DNA of 64,000 bases, taken from assembly GCA_000431815.1 (NCBI GenBank), contig FR889233.1, forward strand, positions 1 through 64,000, in the 5' to 3' direction. Position 1 is the stretch's first letter. Each line of letters starts with the position of its first letter. Under the pieces are notes generated by a model that did no database searches, had not been told where the DNA came from, and worked only from the letters and a program-made list of their open reading frames with translations. Shown here piece by piece: positions 61,584 to 64,000 of this stretch. The DNA comes from Butyrivibrio sp. CAG:318 (GTDB lineage Bacteria > Bacillota > Clostridia > Lachnospirales > Lachnospiraceae). Both the position numbers and the translations under genes were made by a program.

Positions 61584-62549
61584 TTATACACCTCCTGAAT
61601 TTTCTGATATTGGTAATTCAATCACCAGAGAAAACTCCGGTAGACTCTGTACTGTCATCCTGCCGCCATGGTTTTCGATCCGATGACGCAGATTAGTAAG
61701 TCCTCCGCCTTCTGTAATCTTCTTTTTAGGTGGTTTGCCGTTATTGCGTATTATAATAGTATAACTTGTTTCGTTTTTCCAGATATTTGCCAGAATCTCT
61801 GTGGCATTGGCATACTGAATAGCATTATTCAGACACACCTGCATGGCTATATACATCAATTCCGCGCATCCTGCCGCCGGTTCTTCACCTCGTATCCTCA
61901 CAGTCACTCCGCTGGTCTTTGCATTGTCAAACAGTTTTGTCTTCTCCGGAAGACTGACTGAATCACGGAAGGCTATGGTCTTCTCCCATTCCTGACACAC
62001 AACATCTGAATCAATGCCAACCATCTCACCTGTTATATATTGCCTGGTCAATGTGATACACGCAGCCAGACTGTCATGCATGGCAGATTTCGCGGCAAGT
62101 CTTTCTTTTTCCTGTGCCAGTGCACCGGCATTATCTGCAAGACGCCTCAGCTTTTCAGAATCTTCGTCCAGTTTCTTACTATCATCGGCAAGCTGTATCA
62201 ACACGCGATGCAATTCGGTGACATCCGCAGCCGTCAGCTGTATATAGCTCTCACCGTACCTGTCGGTGACCTCTGTTTTTTCAAATCTCCATACAGTCTT
62301 GTCTGGGAAAAGATATGTATTCTCTATATCCGGAACCTGTCTGATACCTTTCGGAGGATCGGACAGTGCTTCTTTAATCTCACCATAGTACTGCATATCA
62401 CTGTCAAGCAGATACCGGCTCAGCTGATACATCTGACGGTTGCATAGAACAATAATGCCCATGCGGTCAAAAAAACATACGGCAGTTGGAAGCCGGTCAA
62501 AACTCTCCTTAATAGCGTTAAAACCTACATGTTTCAATCTACTCATCAT
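61584..62549 (-). CDS. Cytosolic sensor histidine kinase (HisKA_3/HPK7-like)
   Basis: A 321-residue kinase without membrane segments: an N-terminal PAS domain (residues about 10-120, VCFFDRMGIIVLCNRQMYQL), a coiled coil (LADDSKKLDEDSEKLRRLAD), a His box (AKSAMHDSLAACITLTRQYI) and an ATPase domain with N-box CLNNAIQYANATEI and GGGLTNLRHRIENHGG. It is the likely phosphodonor for the LuxR-type regulator. It overlaps the membrane sensor gene by 11 nt, so the membrane protein upstream probably supplies the signal. Confidence 0.88.
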   Translation of the reverse strand: MMSRLKHVGFNAIKESFDRLPTAVCFFDRMGIIVLCNRQMYQLSRYLLDSDMQYYGEIKEALSDPPKGIRQVPDIENTYLFPDKTVWRFEKTEVTDRYGESYIQLTAADVTELHRVLIQLADDSKKLDEDSEKLRRLADNAGALAQEKERLAAKSAMHDSLAACITLTRQYITGEMVGIDSDVVCQEWEKTIAFRDSVSLPEKTKLFDNAKTSGVTVRIRGEEPAAGCAELMYIAMQVCLNNAIQYANATEILANIWKNETSYTIIIRNNGKPPKKKITEGGGLTNLRHRIENHGGRMTVQSLPEFSLVIELPISENSGGV

Positions 62550-64000
62550 TCATACCTCCTACCGGTGTGCGGACAAGCCACAAGCCGTCCTCCTGCTTAA
62601 CTGTTACATTTGAAGAAATGATCAAAGACAAATCAACATCACATTCCACTGACAGATCCATCTCATCATCCGACAGACAGATAAATATGGAATTCAGCCC
62701 ATCTACCGCTGTTTCCACGACAGTCTTCAAAAGATTGAACCGCCGCATCACCTCTTCCGAATGCATTGGTTTTGTCATATAATAGACCACACTGCATTCC
62801 GTACCGCAGACGTTCATTACTCTCACGGCTTCATCTACCGTCAGCCGGATATCCTGTTGTGACAACAGTTCATGTTCCAGACTGAGAAAATACAGATTGG
62901 CACTGCGCTTTATGTACGTACCAAGCAGAAGAATCCTCTTCAATATGTTATGTACTTCATCGGTTTCCGTATTCTCACATTGTTTCAAAAGCTGTCCTAT
63001 TCTGTTTATCTGATCCCCATACATTAAATCCAGTTTATCATAAATACGTCGCTTCTCGGTCAGCTCATGCAGTTTTTTCTGTATGAGATATGCCTCATGC
63101 AATTTTTCTTTGTTATTTTTGATCTGGGCCTTATTCTCACTCAACTGTGCACGCAGTTCGGTCAATGGGCGCACATTATCTTTCCATACGACATATCCGC
63201 CGTTAATCGGTGCTGAGGAGATACGGGTTCCATCCGGGCGGATAATCTGGGTTCCGTCCTGCGGACATATCATATCTTCATCTGCGGCATGGGAGCGGAT
63301 AACTACATTCCCGCTGCGGTCCATAATAACGGCTGCGAGTGTCGATGCCTCAAAAAGTTCAACATAACCGGTATTGGACTGTATCATCCGGCAGCGTATG
63401 CAGCTCTCATATATCGCAGCGTATAACAGGCAGAACATCACGTTCATGTCGCCAAACCACCATCGTACAGCCGACAGGCCCGTCAAATATAAAATTCCGT
63501 ACAGTATCGTTATGCAGCCTATAATAAACGGCATCAGTGGTTTTTTCCCACCGTTCTTAATCCGGCTTTTATTTAAAAGGTGGATAAGCGAAAAAATCAT
63601 ACAGCCAACCATCCATCCGAGACAGATGAAATATAAATAGCGGTGATGATATGAATAATTGTCCGGTCTGCCCGGTATACCGCTGTTAAATGCAAACATC
63701 TGCTGATGCAGATCATTGGTAATTACCAGCGAAAACAATATGGCCGGAATGGCTGCAAGAGCAACTATCCTTCCGGTCAGTCTATATTTTTCTGATTTTC
63801 CGAGAGACAATGCAATATACACTCCAAACAATGGTATAAAAAGCATTGGCAGATAGTAAAGATACCAGATATACCGTGCCACCGTAATATCGGTAACAAC
63901 CTCGTATTTCAGTGTACGCAGAACAAGCCACACCAACATCAAGGCAGCTGTCAGCCGCATACAGTGCAACGCCTGCGTCTGTATGATACGACAATCAAGG
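62539..64000 (-). CDS. Membrane sensor protein of the two-component system, incomplete at window edge
   Basis: At least 476 residues; the frame stays open to the window end (in-frame codons LDCRIIQTQA before the first listed start), so the 5' end lies outside. About seven membrane segments resemble the 7TM input region of histidine kinases. Then come a PAS-like part (EASTLAAVIMDRSGNVVIRS), a coiled coil (ELRAQLSENKAQIKNNKEKL) and a C-terminal domain that looks like a degraded kinase ATPase without N-box or Gly-rich motifs. It is probably a signal-input protein that works through the cytosolic kinase encoded next. Confidence 0.75.
   Translation of the reverse strand, partial: LDCRIIQTQALHCMRLTAALMLVWLVLRTLKYEVVTDITVARYIWYLYYLPMLFIPLFGVYIALSLGKSEKYRLTGRIVALAAIPAILFSLVITNDLHQQMFAFNSGIPGRPDNYSYHHRYLYFICLGWMVGCMIFSLIHLLNKSRIKNGGKKPLMPFIIGCITILYGILYLTGLSAVRWWFGDMNVMFCLLYAAIYESCIRCRMIQSNTGYVELFEASTLAAVIMDRSGNVVIRSHAADEDMICPQDGTQIIRPDGTRISSAPINGGYVVWKDNVRPLTELRAQLSENKAQIKNNKEKLHEAYLIQKKLHELTEKRRIYDKLDLMYGDQINRIGQLLKQCENTETDEVHNILKRILLLGTYIKRSANLYFLSLEHELLSQQDIRLTVDEAVRVMNVCGTECSVVYYMTKPMHSEEVMRRFNLLKTVVETAVDGLNSIFICLSDDEMDLSVECDVDLSLIISSNVTVKQEDGLWLVRTPVGGMNDE

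Overview
The window looks like chromosome from a low-to-mid G+C Clostridia species, most likely a gut or rumen Lachnospiraceae. The reasons are the YesM/YesN-type two-component system beside a maltodextrin ABC transporter, clostridial lipoproteins, a three-subunit xanthine-dehydrogenase-like enzyme, surface proteins with dockerin, Big2, pilin and sortase-signal domains, and strong AGGAGG ribosome binding sites. No rRNA, tRNA, CRISPR array or complete insertion sequence was seen. Most genes lie on the minus strand.

Layout. 74-2776: fused ABC exporter (+) with a terminator. 2800-17303 (-): alpha-glucan locus with a secreted GH13 amylase lipoprotein, two solute-binding lipoproteins, MalG and MalF permeases, a YesM-type kinase, a YesN-type regulator, and a cytoplasmic 4-alpha-glucanotransferase/glycogen phosphorylase fusion. 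A divergent AraC regulator follows (17456). 18441: iron alcohol dehydrogenase behind a near-perfect Rex operator. 19713-23500 (-): zinc uptake operon zur-znuA-znuC-znuB plus a lipoprotein, with a strong promoter and a palindromic operator. 23505-30695 (-): zapA, U32 peptidase, ftsW/rodA, class B PBP, NUDIX hydrolase, GGDEF protein. 30869-33263: GltS (+), two small proteins, and an IS30-type HTH/AbrB fusion (+). 33315-40013 (-): membrane protein, lipoprotein, three xanthine-dehydrogenase-like subunits and a MobA-like nucleotidyltransferase. 40079-43246: MATE transporter, DUF4250, cysK, GNAT.

43309-48641 looks accessory: RhuM, a gene vestige, a methyltransferase, an HNH nuclease, a DUF188 protein, a PC4-like protein, an orphan HicA and small membrane proteins. 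48817-54406 (-) holds proteins of unknown function and a YdjG/YdjH/YdjI-like group (zinc ribbon, TPM, SPFH).

54455-64000 (-) is the most unusual block. A membrane sensor, a cytosolic kinase and a LuxR-type regulator are followed by a pseudo-receiver, a wall-anchored protein with a cohesin-like domain, a 1016-residue dockerin protein and a lipoprotein. My inference is a regulated, non-cellulosomal cohesin-dockerin surface assembly.

Other points worth checking are the MalQ-GlgP fusion whose junction encodes a perfect internal Shine-Dalgarno and start, the HTH/AbrB fusion, the Rex and Zur sites, and several intergenic stem-loops.
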